From: a virus | Direction: 5' to 3' (one strand) | IMG/VR virus record: IMGVR_UViG_3300031365_000011 | Location: 1 to 29,327 of that record | DNA: 29,327 nucleotides | Notes under the pieces: generated by a model | What the model was told of the DNA's origin: nothing | Databases searched by the model: none | The model's input: only the letters and a program-made list of their open reading frames with translations | Shown: piece by piece, positions 1 through 8,237 of the stretch | Numbering within the stretch: the first letter of the stretch is position 1 | Layout: every line of letters begins with the position of its first letter | Made by a program: the position numbers and the translations under genes

Positions 1-1976
1 TTACTTCGTATAAGATCAATCTTTTCATTTTCTAAATCAATAAGGTTATCTAACATTCGTTGTGCTAAGTAAGCATACCTCTCAAGTAATTTGAAGTTAA
101 ATTTTGCTTTCTTAGTAAAAGGATGATCTACAAAAGCGTATATATTTAGTGAAGCCAAACGACAACTATCATATCTGCTCAATGGTAGTTCCGAACAATT
201 TGATATATTATGTCCTCCAGACCAATATGTATGAGTATCATTATCTACTGTGATATCATATACATCTGTATGTTCTATAAAACTAGTACTAATTAGTTTT
301 TTTGTTCTTTCTTCTAGAGTATAAGATTTTTTCTCTAAAAGAATTCTTAATTTATCATTTTTATACTTTTGTAAAAATCCAATCTTTTCATAAAATATAG
401 ATTTATCTCTAGTTATATTTAAATCATAAGATTCTTTACATTCATACTTTCCATTACTAAAAGAAACAAGATGTTTTTTATTTATAGTAATATAAGAAGC
501 TATTCCAATAGAGTTTAACATTTGTTGTACTTGTTCTACTAATATCTTAGAACTAGTTTTTAATGTTATTCTATGAGATATAATTGAGCCATTAGCACTA
601 TATAAACCTTTAAGAAAATTACAAACAGTAGTAGAATTAGCTTGAAAATATTTTTTAGGAACTTTTCTTAAAAAAGTTTTAGGAAGATCCTTGACTTCAA
701 GAGAAGTATTTATTTCATATGCAATATTTTTACCTAATCCTGGGCGATATTTAGTAATATTATCTTTTATTACTGAAGAAAAATAATCTTGGTCATTTTT
801 TCCAATAAATAAATAAATTAAGTTATTACTTGCTTTATGTACACTACCATCTCCTAAGACTAGACCATCCATAATTTCTATTTTATAATTTGTCTTAGTA
901 TGTAGTGTAGGTTCACCTCTTAAAATATTTATTCCTTTTGCATCTTTAGCTTTAACTTTTTTATCATTTTCTACTATTTGATGCTCTTTGGTACAGTAAA
1001 CACTTCCAAAAGAAGTGGAATACTTATAAACGTCTTTTCTTCCAGAGTAAGATTTATTTATAACTTTCGTCCAACCCTTTTCTGACCAAATTATGTCACC
1101 AACATTAGTCTCTCCAATAGTAGAAATACCAAAAGGAGTTAATACAGTTGCATAACTTGGTTGACAAGGATTAGTAGAAACAGTCTTAAATTCCTTATAA
1201 CAATCAGCAGGAGACTCTTTTAAGATCATATCCCAGAAGAGTACTCCAGGCTCAGCAGATTTCCATGCCTGATGAACTAAAGAAGTCCAAACTTTTCTTT
1301 TACGATCAGTATCAAGCTTCATAAAGTCATCTGAGAGACGTACTGAGATATTTGCCCCAGTAACCTTAGTAAGATCATCCTTAGCAGTGATAAAATCTAT
1401 CACATCTTCATGATCATCTCCAATAGTAAGAATCAATGCTCCTCTTCGTCCTTCCTGTGCTACCTCTCTGGTAGTATTAGAATACCTATCCATGAAAGGG
1501 ACAATACCTGTTGAGGTAGAAGCAGCATTAGAGACCTTACTTCCTTTAGAACGTATATGATTGAGATCAAGTCCTACTCCTCCCCTACGCTTCATCAGCT
1601 GTACAAGATCCTCATCTGCAGCTATGATACCTCCATAAGAATCTTCATCATTTCCCGCAACGAAACAATTCCCCAAACTGCTGATTTCCTGATTGTTACC
1701 TAACCCAAACATAGGACTACCTCCTAAAATAAAATAGTTATATCCCTTTAAGAGGTGATAAATATCTTCTCTGGAGATAGGATTAGGATAAGATTGCTCT
1801 ATCCTATAAAGTTCATCTGTGTATCTATTTATGGACTCATCTGGTGTCTTTTCAATAAATTCACCATTGAGCTTTAAAGCATATTTCTCCATCCACACAT
1901 TAGCCGCAAGAATATCTGAACTAAAATAAGATAAAGCAGCTTTCTTTACTTCTTCTTTTGAATATATTGTCATCAT
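1..1976 (-). CDS. nrdJ: Class II (adenosylcobalamin-dependent) ribonucleotide reductase, intein-containing, 3' part outside window
   Basis: Reduces ribonucleotides to deoxyribonucleotides for phage DNA synthesis. The visible 658 codons carry the class II signature: an N-terminal segment with LAANVWMEKYAL, then SLGNCFVAGNDEDSYGG, RRGGVGLDLNHIRSKGS, TREVAQEGRRGA and, once the intein is removed, STNP-CSELPLSRYDSCRL. From memory this is very like the B12-dependent enzyme of Bacteroides, which suits an anaerobic gut host. The frame is interrupted by an in-frame intein (codons 271-593). The C-extein starts with the Cys that corresponds to the thiyl-radical Cys of the active site. The ATG at 1976 overlaps the stop of the upstream small gene as ATGA; a second ATG follows directly. 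The C-terminus lies beyond position 1. Class II rather than class I is judged from motifs only. Confidence 0.88.
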   Translation of the reverse strand, partial: MMTIYSKEEVKKAALSYFSSDILAANVWMEKYALKLNGEFIEKTPDESINRYTDELYRIEQSYPNPISREDIYHLLKGYNYFILGGSPMFGLGNNQEISSLGNCFVAGNDEDSYGGIIAADEDLVQLMKRRGGVGLDLNHIRSKGSKVSNAASTSTGIVPFMDRYSNTTREVAQEGRRGALILTIGDDHEDVIDFITAKDDLTKVTGANISVRLSDDFMKLDTDRKRKVWTSLVHQAWKSAEPGVLFWDMILKESPADCYKEFKTVSTNPCQPSYATVLTPFGISTIGETNVGDIIWSEKGWTKVINKSYSGRKDVYKYSTSFGSVYCTKEHQIVENDKKVKAKDAKGINILRGEPTLHTKTNYKIEIMDGLVLGDGSVHKASNNLIYLFIGKNDQDYFSSVIKDNITKYRPGLGKNIAYEINTSLEVKDLPKTFLRKVPKKYFQANSTTVCNFLKGLYSANGSIISHRITLKTSSKILVEQVQQMLNSIGIASYITINKKHLVSFSNGKYECKESYDLNITRDKSIFYEKIGFLQKYKNDKLRILLEKKSYTLEERTKKLISTSFIEHTDVYDITVDNDTHTYWSGGHNISNCSELPLSRYDSCRLASLNIYAFVDHPFTKKAKFNFKLLERYAYLAQRMLDNLIDLENEKIDLIRS
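198..1166 (-). other. Intein with degenerate LAGLIDADG endonuclease, inserted at the RNR active-site Cys
   Basis: This in-frame insert of 323 codons starts with Cys1 (block A CQPSYATVLTPFG, then GETNVGDII). It has a block B-like GSVYCTKEHQIV with the usual His, and endonuclease motifs MDGLVLGDGSV and FLKGLYSANGS. It ends VYDITVDNDTHTYWSGGHNISN followed by Cys+1. The terminal Asn is present, but the penultimate residue is Ser instead of the usual His. The second LAGLIDADG-type motif has Asn where the catalytic Asp is expected (SANG versus SADG), so splicing is probably intact while homing activity may be lost. RNR genes are a known intein hot spot. Removing the insert restores an STNPCSELPL reading frame, which fixes both boundaries. 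Confidence 0.92.
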
Positions 1977-2155
1977 TTAAATTTATCCTCTAAATCATAT
2001 AAAAAATTTCTAATCTCTCTCCCAAACTCATAATCATTTGGGGAATTTTTAGAGTGCCTCATTAACTCTCCTACTATATATCTTGCTGTAAAATAAGAAG
2101 ATGAGTTATCCGTTAGCAACTTTATGTTTTTCTTCAAGTCTTCTAAAATTTTCAT
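1973..2155 (-). CDS. Small hypothetical protein upstream of RNR
   Basis: Protein of 60 residues, Lys-rich and helical-looking (starts MKILEDLKKNIKLL, ends RNFLYDLEDKFK). I do not recognise it. Its stop overlaps the RNR start as ATGA, so the two are probably translated together. The ATG at 2155 follows an AT-rich leader; an ATG at 2188 would extend it by 11 residues but would overlap the preceding gene by 83 nt. Even the shorter form overlaps that gene by 50 nt, which is unusually long for this phage. Confidence 0.6.
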   Translation of the reverse strand: MKILEDLKKNIKLLTDNSSSYFTARYIVGELMRHSKNSPNDYEFGREIRNFLYDLEDKFK

Positions 2156-2663
2156 ATTTATAACTTTGAAAAGTTTCTTCTTTCTCATCCATCTTATTTC
2201 CTAATTCCTGTTCCTCTCCTAGAGTCATGTTTAATGTTTTCTCATAGTATCGTTTAAGCATAGGATCTCTCATAAAGACAGACCTTACTTGATCAAGAAG
2301 CTTATAGGATTTAGGACTCACATGATCATGTAAATAATCAAGTATCTTGACCTTAGCTTCTTCTGTAAACCAACTATAATGACCTCTCTTAAAGCATAGA
2401 TATTCAAAATGATGATCCGGACTAATAGTAATAGTAATTAAATAAGTTTCTCCAATGACAAAACAGTCCATGATTTGTGCATTTATTCTTAACTTATTTA
2501 ATTCCTCTACAGTAATTGTATTGGGTTTCATTATTACATATAGTATAGGCTCCAGACATTCAAAATCAGAAAAGATATATGTGTTTTCTATATTCTCCAG
2601 AGGAATTTCTTCTATATCTTTAAGCACTAAGGGTGCTAGATATGTTTTAGATCTGTTTAACAT
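2106..2663 (-). CDS. Hypothetical phage protein
   Basis: Protein of 185 residues with no recognised motif. The N-terminal 120 residues look like a mixed alpha/beta domain; the last 60 are charged and helical with many Glu and Lys (GEEQELGNKMDEKEETFQ). It sits 2 nt after the PD-(D/E)XK nuclease gene and before a small gene and the RNR, so it is part of the nucleotide/nuclease end of the operon. No signal peptide or membrane segment is seen. Confidence 0.75.
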   Translation of the reverse strand: MLNRSKTYLAPLVLKDIEEIPLENIENTYIFSDFECLEPILYVIMKPNTITVEELNKLRINAQIMDCFVIGETYLITITISPDHHFEYLCFKRGHYSWFTEEAKVKILDYLHDHVSPKSYKLLDQVRSVFMRDPMLKRYYEKTLNMTLGEEQELGNKMDEKEETFQSYKYENFRRLEEKHKVANG

Positions 2664-2665
2664 GA

Positions 2666-3673
2666 TTATATATCTAAAGTTAATATTGGGCCTTCCTGTA
2701 CCAGTCTACGTGGTGTATTTGGATTTTCACAGTAGAAAAGATACTCTTGTAACAATTCATCTACTCCCTTCATCTCTGTACCTCTTTTGGTGGTATATCC
2801 TTCGAAGATAGTTAGATCTTCAGGTACTTTATATATGGTAGGAATATTTGGTTCAATCTTAGAGATATAGATGAACTGCAAAGGAGTTACTTCATAATTC
2901 TTATATCCTAGTATGTTTTTTATAGCTTCTATTCCTTTTGTATAAATATAATGTTGTATATCATATCTATACTTAAGAAAGCTGATCTCAAATTTATCAA
3001 CAGGTTCCATACCTGTCTTAAGATCATAAAGATATATTCGTTTAAGACTATGACTAATAGTAAGGATATCTACCATAAATTTGATAGGTATAGTATTTCC
3101 TGTGGAATCTTCTAATTCAAAGATTCCCTGTGTCTGAAAAAAGATCTCATCTAATCCATAATCCTCATGATTAAAGATAAAGTTTGTTATCTCATTACTT
3201 TTCAATCCGGCTTCACATTTAATAGCCAGATCAAGATCTTCAGAAGTATATTTCTCCTTATCCTTACTATCTATTGCTTTTTTTAGATAGTTGATGTACT
3301 CCTCTGTAAATTTTAACTCTACAACCTTTTGTGAGTTCTTTATCCATAGACCAAGCACCTCACTAAGCTCATATAAGTTATCAGGAACAGACTCATAGTT
3401 CTCTATCACATAATCTGCTAACACCTTCAAGGAGGCTGTTGGTTCCTGCTGTATAGCAACAAACCTCTTACTAAGCTCCTGTGGTGTTAGAAGATAACAG
3501 TCTATAAAACTACCTAGGTTAAGAGCTTTGCTTTCAATCTTCTGTTCCTGTAATGCTCTATAACCACTCTTACTAATCTTAGATAAAGTACTATACGAAC
3601 AGTAGTTCATATCATGATACTCATCCTCTTCAACATTTACCACTCCGGGTATCTCTCTCTCATTCCAATCCAT
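2666..3673 (-). CDS. PD-(D/E)XK nuclease, RecB/Cas4-like (DUF3799-type)
   Basis: Probable DNA exonuclease acting in phage replication or recombination. Of 335 residues, an LGSFID segment (about 53-58), VDIL (Asp202), YDLKTG (Asp217-x-Lys219) and YDIQHYIY (Gln240...Tyr244) give the order expected for RecB-family nucleases: an acidic residue, the D-x-K pair and the QxxxY motif. This resembles the phage PDDEXK family annotated DUF3799 and RecE-like exonucleases. It would pair logically with the Sak4-like ATPase at 17967-18680. ATG at 3673 is chosen over an in-frame TTG at 3679; the overlap with the upstream stop is 14 nt. Confidence 0.82.
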   Translation of the reverse strand: MDWNEREIPGVVNVEEDEYHDMNYCSYSTLSKISKSGYRALQEQKIESKALNLGSFIDCYLLTPQELSKRFVAIQQEPTASLKVLADYVIENYESVPDNLYELSEVLGLWIKNSQKVVELKFTEEYINYLKKAIDSKDKEKYTSEDLDLAIKCEAGLKSNEITNFIFNHEDYGLDEIFFQTQGIFELEDSTGNTIPIKFMVDILTISHSLKRIYLYDLKTGMEPVDKFEISFLKYRYDIQHYIYTKGIEAIKNILGYKNYEVTPLQFIYISKIEPNIPTIYKVPEDLTIFEGYTTKRGTEMKGVDELLQEYLFYCENPNTPRRLVQEGPILTLDI

Positions 3674-4001
3674 CTTCAATTAGTTTAATAAAATCTTCTA
3701 AATTAAGTATTGCATATTTTCCCAAAGGTACAAAATTTTTTCCAGATTTCCTAGTAAATTTATGAAAAATTACATTTATTTGTCCTTTTTCTTCTGGCAT
3801 CTCTTTTAGTATCCTATCATACTTAATTCTAGCATTGGTAAGTTTACATTGTATGTTAAACTTCCCTGTATAACAAATATCTACTTTTTCTGCATCTCTT
3901 ATTCGTGATTCGGCTCTCGATGAGACTGCTTTTGGAAATAAGTGTTTAATCGCCTTTATACTATCCAACTCCCACTTTATCCCTCTTCTGCGATTATTCA
4001 T
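3660..4001 (-). CDS. Holliday-junction-resolvase-like PD-(D/E)XK endonuclease
   Basis: A 113-residue protein with the layout of small resolvase-type endonucleases: RRRGIKWELDSIKAIKHLFP (Glu11), a Ser/Arg-rich strand SSRAESR, VDI (Asp41) and FNIQCK (Gln51-x-Lys53). These are the E, D and (E/Q)-x-K positions of the archaeal Hjc/phage resolvase class. It may cut branched recombination or replication intermediates before packaging. It overlaps the next nuclease gene by 14 nt, so two nucleases are encoded in tandem. Fold is inferred from motifs only. Confidence 0.72.
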   Translation of the reverse strand: MNNRRRGIKWELDSIKAIKHLFPKAVSSRAESRIRDAEKVDICYTGKFNIQCKLTNARIKYDRILKEMPEEKGQINVIFHKFTRKSGKNFVPLGKYAILNLEDFIKLIEDGLE

Positions 4002-4014
4002 AATTCTCTATTTT

Positions 4015-4206
4015 TTAAAATTCGTCAATAAATTCTGGAAGTACTACAAATATATTTCTTTCTTCAAGATAATCATCTAATCTTTCAATTCTCCTCTTAT
4101 GATAAAAGTCAGTAACTAACATTTGAACATCTTCTTGGGATTCTTCTGAAACATACATTCCAGTAAGATTACCATCATTGTCTAAAAATTGATATAAATG
4201 TGTCAT
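4015..4206 (-). CDS. Small acidic hypothetical protein
   Basis: 63 residues, starting MTHLYQFLDNDGNLTGMYVSEESQ. It looks like a compact alpha/beta protein with an acidic C-terminus (VLPEFIDEF). It is not recognised. It is separated by 3 nt from the upstream gene and 13 nt from the resolvase-like gene, so it is very likely co-transcribed. Confidence 0.62.
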   Translation of the reverse strand: MTHLYQFLDNDGNLTGMYVSEESQEDVQMLVTDFYHKRRIERLDDYLEERNIFVVLPEFIDEF

Positions 4207-4209
4207 AAT

Positions 4210-4548
4210 TTAAATCTCCTCTAATATTCGTAATTTATCATTATTATATAACTCTATAAATTCTATTACAGCTGCATAGACAGATTCTATCTTAGTGTCT
4301 TTCATTTGAGATATAAAAGTAGCATTATGATATCCCGTAGTAGCTATTTCACATTCATTGTTGATGATACAGATTTCATATTCTAAGTCTTCAATCTTCT
4401 CCACAACCAACATCAACCAATCCCAAGAGTCATGATAAGGTGTATCAATTAATTTGTTTCTATCAGAATCCTTTCTCCTAAAATGTTTAGGAACTATGTG
4501 TGGACCCATAAACTCAGAAATTAATTTATTACTTTCTTCAGTCTTCAT
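4210..4548 (-). CDS. Hypothetical protein
   Basis: 112 residues, with no recognised family. Features are a basic patch near residues 20-30 (HFRRKDSDRNK), the segment YHDSWDWLMLVVEKIEDLEYE and a C-terminal helix. The segment order (WDWLM...VYAAVIEFIELYN) is of a kind common in Bacteroidota phage hypotheticals. The start overlaps the preceding zinc-ribbon gene by 11 nt. Confidence 0.68.
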   Translation of the reverse strand: MKTEESNKLISEFMGPHIVPKHFRRKDSDRNKLIDTPYHDSWDWLMLVVEKIEDLEYEICIINNECEIATTGYHNATFISQMKDTKIESVYAAVIEFIELYNNDKLRILEEI

Positions 4549-4666
4549 CTCTATCTCTTATATATGCAGGACATCTGGTTGTATAACACTTATAACAACG
4601 AACTTTATTGTAATCCCAGTATCCACATTGTTTACAAATCTTTTTTAAAACAATTTTCTTTACCAT
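4538..4666 (-). CDS. Tiny zinc-ribbon-like protein (42 aa)
   Basis: An ORF of 42 codons with two CxxC knuckles (Cys11-KQ-Cys14 and Cys24-YK-Cys27) plus Cys32, and a charged tail RDRDED. The pattern suggests a single zinc ribbon. The ATG at 4666 overlaps the last 7 nt of the uracil-DNA glycosylase gene, and the stop overlaps the start of the next gene by 11 nt. These overlaps match the style of this operon and are the main reason to accept so short a gene. Confidence 0.7.
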   Translation of the reverse strand: MVKKIVLKKICKQCGYWDYNKVRCYKCYTTRCPAYIRDRDED

Positions 4667-5316
4667 TTTATAGGTTCTTTAAGTATTGAATTAATCTTTT
4701 TAAAATGATCACATTCCCACTTAGCTTTTCTATAAACAGCATGAGCAGGATGGTAACTAGTTAAGACAGTATGCTTACTTCCATCTACTAAGTAGGAAAA
4801 GCTCTGTGCCTGAGATCCCCAGAAACAGAATATTAGATTATCAAAATTCTTTGATATGGTATGTAACAGTTCTGCAGTGAAATCCCTCCAGATATTAATA
4901 TGACTTCCTGGTCTACCTCTTTCAACAGTAAAAGCACTATTAATAGCCAAGACACCCTGTATAGCCCAGTGCTGTAACGTGATATCAAAATCTAAGTAGA
5001 GATCATCCCCACTTATACAATCAATAACCTTCTTTAAGGAAGGACTAATCCTAATAGTATTTACCGGATTGGCAAAGGCATAACCAGTATGGTGAGTGCC
5101 ATCATGATAAGGGTCCATACCAATAATAATCACCCTTGTATCTTCAGGATCAACCATACGAAAAGCTCTAAACACATTTTTTCTTTCAGGATAGAACTTT
5201 ATACCTTTGGAATGTAAAGTATTTAAAGCTGTTAAAGCTCTTAATAAATTGGGACCTCTCCCAAGCTCTGAGAGAGGTTGATCCCAATTCTTAAATAGTT
5301 TATGCATATCAAGCAT
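4660..5316 (-). CDS. ung: Uracil-DNA glycosylase, family 1
   Basis: Removes uracil from DNA as the first step of base excision. In 218 residues it has the catalytic water-activating loop GMDPYH (66-71; Asp68, Tyr70, His71), the uracil-binding INSAFTV (125-131), CFWGSQAQ, and the intercalation loop region SYHPAHAVYR with the second catalytic His189. Gln of the canonical GQDPYH is Met here and the HPSPLS loop is changed, so it is a divergent member. ATG at 5316 overlaps the amidoligase stop by 8 nt; the upstream TTG at 5322 is less likely. No dUTPase is seen in this window. Confidence 0.93.
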   Translation of the reverse strand: MLDMHKLFKNWDQPLSELGRGPNLLRALTALNTLHSKGIKFYPERKNVFRAFRMVDPEDTRVIIIGMDPYHDGTHHTGYAFANPVNTIRISPSLKKVIDCISGDDLYLDFDITLQHWAIQGVLAINSAFTVERGRPGSHINIWRDFTAELLHTISKNFDNLIFCFWGSQAQSFSYLVDGSKHTVLTSYHPAHAVYRKAKWECDHFKKINSILKEPIKW

Positions 5317-6766
5317 CAACAAGCGTATTTTTTCCTTCGAAAGGAAAAGTAAATTTCAAATCTTTCTGCATCTCAATCGTTCCAATAAAATCTCCTAGCT
5401 GTTCAGCTTTTTTGACTGAGTCTTTTCTAAGCTGGATATACTTATTCAGATAAGTGGAGATACTCTTACTTGGGTAAGAAGATTCCATGATATCAAATAA
5501 GGATATACGTGTAGGTAAATCAGATGGTCCTGAGAACTTTTTCGCAAAGTTAACAATTCCTGCACAAATAAACAACCAATTAATCAATTTTGTTTCATTC
5601 GTTGTAGCAGTGTGAAGACGGAACTCTACAGTTCCTCTAGTACCAAAAACGAAGGGAACAAAGTTAACCCAATAGTAACGGGAATTTATTGCCCATTTAC
5701 GATTATTCTCCCTGTCTGCAGGATGGTTCTGTGTTCCTAATCCTCTATACTTAGCATCATAGTATCCATCTATTCCTGCTAACCAATCAATGATACGACT
5801 TATCTCCCAACCAAAAGGAGGAAGAGCACTACAATAATCTCTATCCTTATAAACGGAAGTTGTTCTTATGGAAGTAGGAAACAATGAATACATCTCTCCT
5901 TCAATCTTCCTACAGATATTATATAATACCATTAGATAATTTTCTGTTTTAGGCAGATTACCAATATGAAGATGTAATGAACAAGAAGTATTCTTAGTAG
6001 TATACTTACTTAAAACTCTTGCTGCCTCTTTTAAGACATGTAATCCATTACTTCCTCTAAGAGGACAAGTAGCAAACTCAAACCCATTTATACTACCATC
6101 TCGTAGCGGAATCAATCCAGTCTTTACCAGATGTCTTGGATGGATAAATCCATCAGTAGTCTCAAACTCCCAACCAAAAGAAACGTCTCTTAACAAGAAT
6201 CCATGTTTGACATTTGGAGAAAGAGTTTTTAGATATTCTTTGAAGAACCCCTTTATCCCATCTCCAGAATGCTCAAAGCTGTAATCAACATTAAAATGAT
6301 ATGTATTGTTAATTGCAATCTTACTTGATGCTCTGGATGAAGACGTAAAGTTACCTGTTGAAATATCTTCTACTAATCCTAACTTATGTGCTACATTAAT
6401 ATTAGAAGCATATACCTCATAAGGATTAGCAGCTTGTGACTGCTTTTTGAACTTCTCTGGCAAAGAGTGATAATCAATACAGATATTATTAAAGACATTC
6501 TCTTTAAAATGTCCTAGCACAATCTTTCCTTCTTTATTTATAGCAATACCATATATCAAGTTTTGATCTGCCTTGAGAAGCCACTCTCCCGTCTCAACAT
6601 CTTGTATAAGATATCCACTATTTATTCGATACCACTTACCATAAAACTTGAAAACTTCTTCATTAACCTTATAGAACTCCTCTCGTATATAACGACAGTC
6701 TCTTCGGGGAACAGTCTTACCAAATTTTGTAGTAACTAATCTATCTCTATCAACCTTAGTGTTCAT
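5309..6766 (-). CDS. Amidoligase (PF12224-type, glutamine-synthetase fold)
   Basis: Predicted ATP-dependent ligase that joins a carboxyl group to an amine. The catalytic domain occupies about residues 190-485. It has VSFGWEFET (Glu200, Glu202), LRDGSI, GFEFATCPL (Glu230), CSLHLHIG (His265-x-His267-x-Gly269) and VEFRLHTATTNE (Glu381, Arg383), which are the metal/ATP ligands typical of the family. The first 160 residues form an extra, probably beta-rich, domain. It is the last gene of the amide-chemistry operon and overlaps both the GATase II gene before it (11 nt) and the glycosylase gene after it. The substrate is unknown; the family is linked to peptide or cell-wall-type amide bonds by comparative genomics. 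Confidence 0.87.
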   Translation of the reverse strand: MNTKVDRDRLVTTKFGKTVPRRDCRYIREEFYKVNEEVFKFYGKWYRINSGYLIQDVETGEWLLKADQNLIYGIAINKEGKIVLGHFKENVFNNICIDYHSLPEKFKKQSQAANPYEVYASNINVAHKLGLVEDISTGNFTSSSRASSKIAINNTYHFNVDYSFEHSGDGIKGFFKEYLKTLSPNVKHGFLLRDVSFGWEFETTDGFIHPRHLVKTGLIPLRDGSINGFEFATCPLRGSNGLHVLKEAARVLSKYTTKNTSCSLHLHIGNLPKTENYLMVLYNICRKIEGEMYSLFPTSIRTTSVYKDRDYCSALPPFGWEISRIIDWLAGIDGYYDAKYRGLGTQNHPADRENNRKWAINSRYYWVNFVPFVFGTRGTVEFRLHTATTNETKLINWLFICAGIVNFAKKFSGPSDLPTRISLFDIMESSYPSKSISTYLNKYIQLRKDSVKKAEQLGDFIGTIEMQKDLKFTFPFEGKNTLVDA

Positions 6767-8237
6767 TAGGCCAGTATTTTAAAAGCTTTATATTTTGATA
6801 TTCTAATATCTTTCTTTTTCCTAAATCAGAATAACTGGAAACAAGACCATCTTTTATAGTATAAGTTCTGTTTGTAAAAACAGGATCTAGCTTACCAGAG
6901 AAAAACATGTTATGATGAGTAACAGGATCAATAGTATATAACTTAGGCTCACCTCCATGATAATGTGCTACTGGATAAGGAGTGTTCTTAAGAATAACAG
7001 TAGAAAGAGGACTTATATACTTAGATTTATTTTGTTCTCTCTCAGCAAGTGCTTCTTCATAAGCATCCCTATTATTCATTAGGACACCCAAGATAAAGTA
7101 TAAGGTGAACTTACTCTCTGTCTTTTTCTTCTTAGGAACAACTAATCCATAATCATTAACAATATATTTTCCTTCAGCAAGCTCATCATTAATATGAAAA
7201 CGACCCTTATAATAAGAAAAGATATCTAATCCCAGATCCTGCTTATTATCCTTTATAATAGTCTCTGAAGGGTAATTATACTTTGTTCTTACTTTATCAC
7301 TAGTATTCTTAGGAAGAACAATAGCACCTCTTTCATAAAAAGGTTTATCATCAATATCATCATCATAATAATCCTTATAAGGATACGAATATCCAGCTGT
7401 GTTCCAACCTTGATAATAAGTTGATTTTTCTGATTGATAACAATTTTTCCTATCGAACTCCATCACTTCCGTTAAGACACCCCTCTTGATCTTATATAGC
7501 ATGTTCCCTTTTAATTTCCTAACAGCATCCTGACTATGAGCAATCAGCTTCAAGGGTCCTGCCTCAGATGAGTAATAAAGACTATTAGGAGATTCCTGAT
7601 AGATATGTAATGGACGTTCCTCAACAGGCAGCTTATAAGATTTATACATCGGCGATTCTCCTCTGAAAAGATATACACTATCATCATTAGTCCAGTTAAA
7701 AGCTAATGCAGCAGCTCCAATATATTCTTCTAAGATATTTAAACCAACCTCAGTACTGCTTATCAATGCTGCTAATACCTGTGAATCTGTTTCTAGATTT
7801 GTTATGTCAATATTATACTTCTTTGCTAGTTCCTTATGATTCTCTAATGTACCATTATGTGTTAATACAAATTTTAGATGCTCATCATCATTTAGAAGAG
7901 TAATAGGTTGTGCATTATCTACTCCTACTACCCCAACAGAAGCTTTTCGTGTATGTCCAATTACTAATCCTGTCTTAGTAGAAGCGATTGGTTGAACCAT
8001 CTGTATATAGTTCTTAAATAGACTATTAATCCCAACGCCATAAAGAGTTCCTTTACGATCATAGACCCCACAGGAATCTTTTCCTCGTTCCTGATTAGCT
8101 AATCCTAATAGAGTAAATGCTTGTCTATTAAAATATCTATTATTCTTCCCTGACCATCCAAAGAGTCCACAAGCAAGGACATTGGATTTTTTATAAGTAA
8201 GAATATGTATAAGTAATAAGATTATTATGATATTCAT
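6756..8237 (-). CDS. Class II glutamine amidotransferase (Ntn hydrolase) with a 22-residue leader
   Basis: Releases ammonia from glutamine, or acts on a related amide, using an N-terminal Cys nucleophile. Seen are ACGLFGWSGK (Cys23), ERGKDSCGVY, VIGHTRKAS (Arg97), LTHNGTLENH (Asn128, Gly129) and LETDSQVL (Asp151), the standard order of the GATase II domain. This is followed by about 260 residues with no recognised domain. The catalytic Cys is not at position 2 but after a hydrophobic leader, so cleavage before Cys23 is required for activity. ATG at 8237 forms an ATGA overlap with the ligase gene upstream and no usable start codon lies nearer to the Cys. In this operon it could supply ammonia to, or edit products of, the two amidoligases. 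Confidence 0.92.
   Translation of the reverse strand: MNIIIILLLIHILTYKKSNVLACGLFGWSGKNNRYFNRQAFTLLGLANQERGKDSCGVYDRKGTLYGVGINSLFKNYIQMVQPIASTKTGLVIGHTRKASVGVVGVDNAQPITLLNDDEHLKFVLTHNGTLENHKELAKKYNIDITNLETDSQVLAALISSTEVGLNILEEYIGAAALAFNWTNDDSVYLFRGESPMYKSYKLPVEERPLHIYQESPNSLYYSSEAGPLKLIAHSQDAVRKLKGNMLYKIKRGVLTEVMEFDRKNCYQSEKSTYYQGWNTAGYSYPYKDYYDDDIDDKPFYERGAIVLPKNTSDKVRTKYNYPSETIIKDNKQDLGLDIFSYYKGRFHINDELAEGKYIVNDYGLVVPKKKKTESKFTLYFILGVLMNNRDAYEEALAEREQNKSKYISPLSTVILKNTPYPVAHYHGGEPKLYTIDPVTHHNMFFSGKLDPVFTNRTYTIKDGLVSSYSDLGKRKILEYQNIKLLKYWPNEH
8172..8237 (-). other. Hydrophobic leader/propeptide preceding the GATase II catalytic Cys
   Basis: Residues 1-22 have a run of Ile and Leu (3-14), then YKKSN and VLA just before Cys23. 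VLAC resembles a lipobox, but the Lys pair lies after instead of before the hydrophobic run, which is atypical of a signal peptide. It may be an autocatalytically removed propeptide, as known for some Ntn hydrolases, or a lipoprotein-type signal. Confidence 0.55.

Noticed and set aside
8150-8237. A frameshifted or closer start giving MCG at the GATase II N-terminus
   Set aside because: The nearby ATG in AATGTCC is out of frame and no in-frame ATG, GTG or TTG lies between residue 1 and Cys23; the ATGA overlap supports the long form.
8172-8237. Confident call of a lipoprotein signal for the GATase II
   Set aside because: The Lys pair follows instead of preceding the hydrophobic run and Leu is at the -2 lipobox position; left as one of two options.
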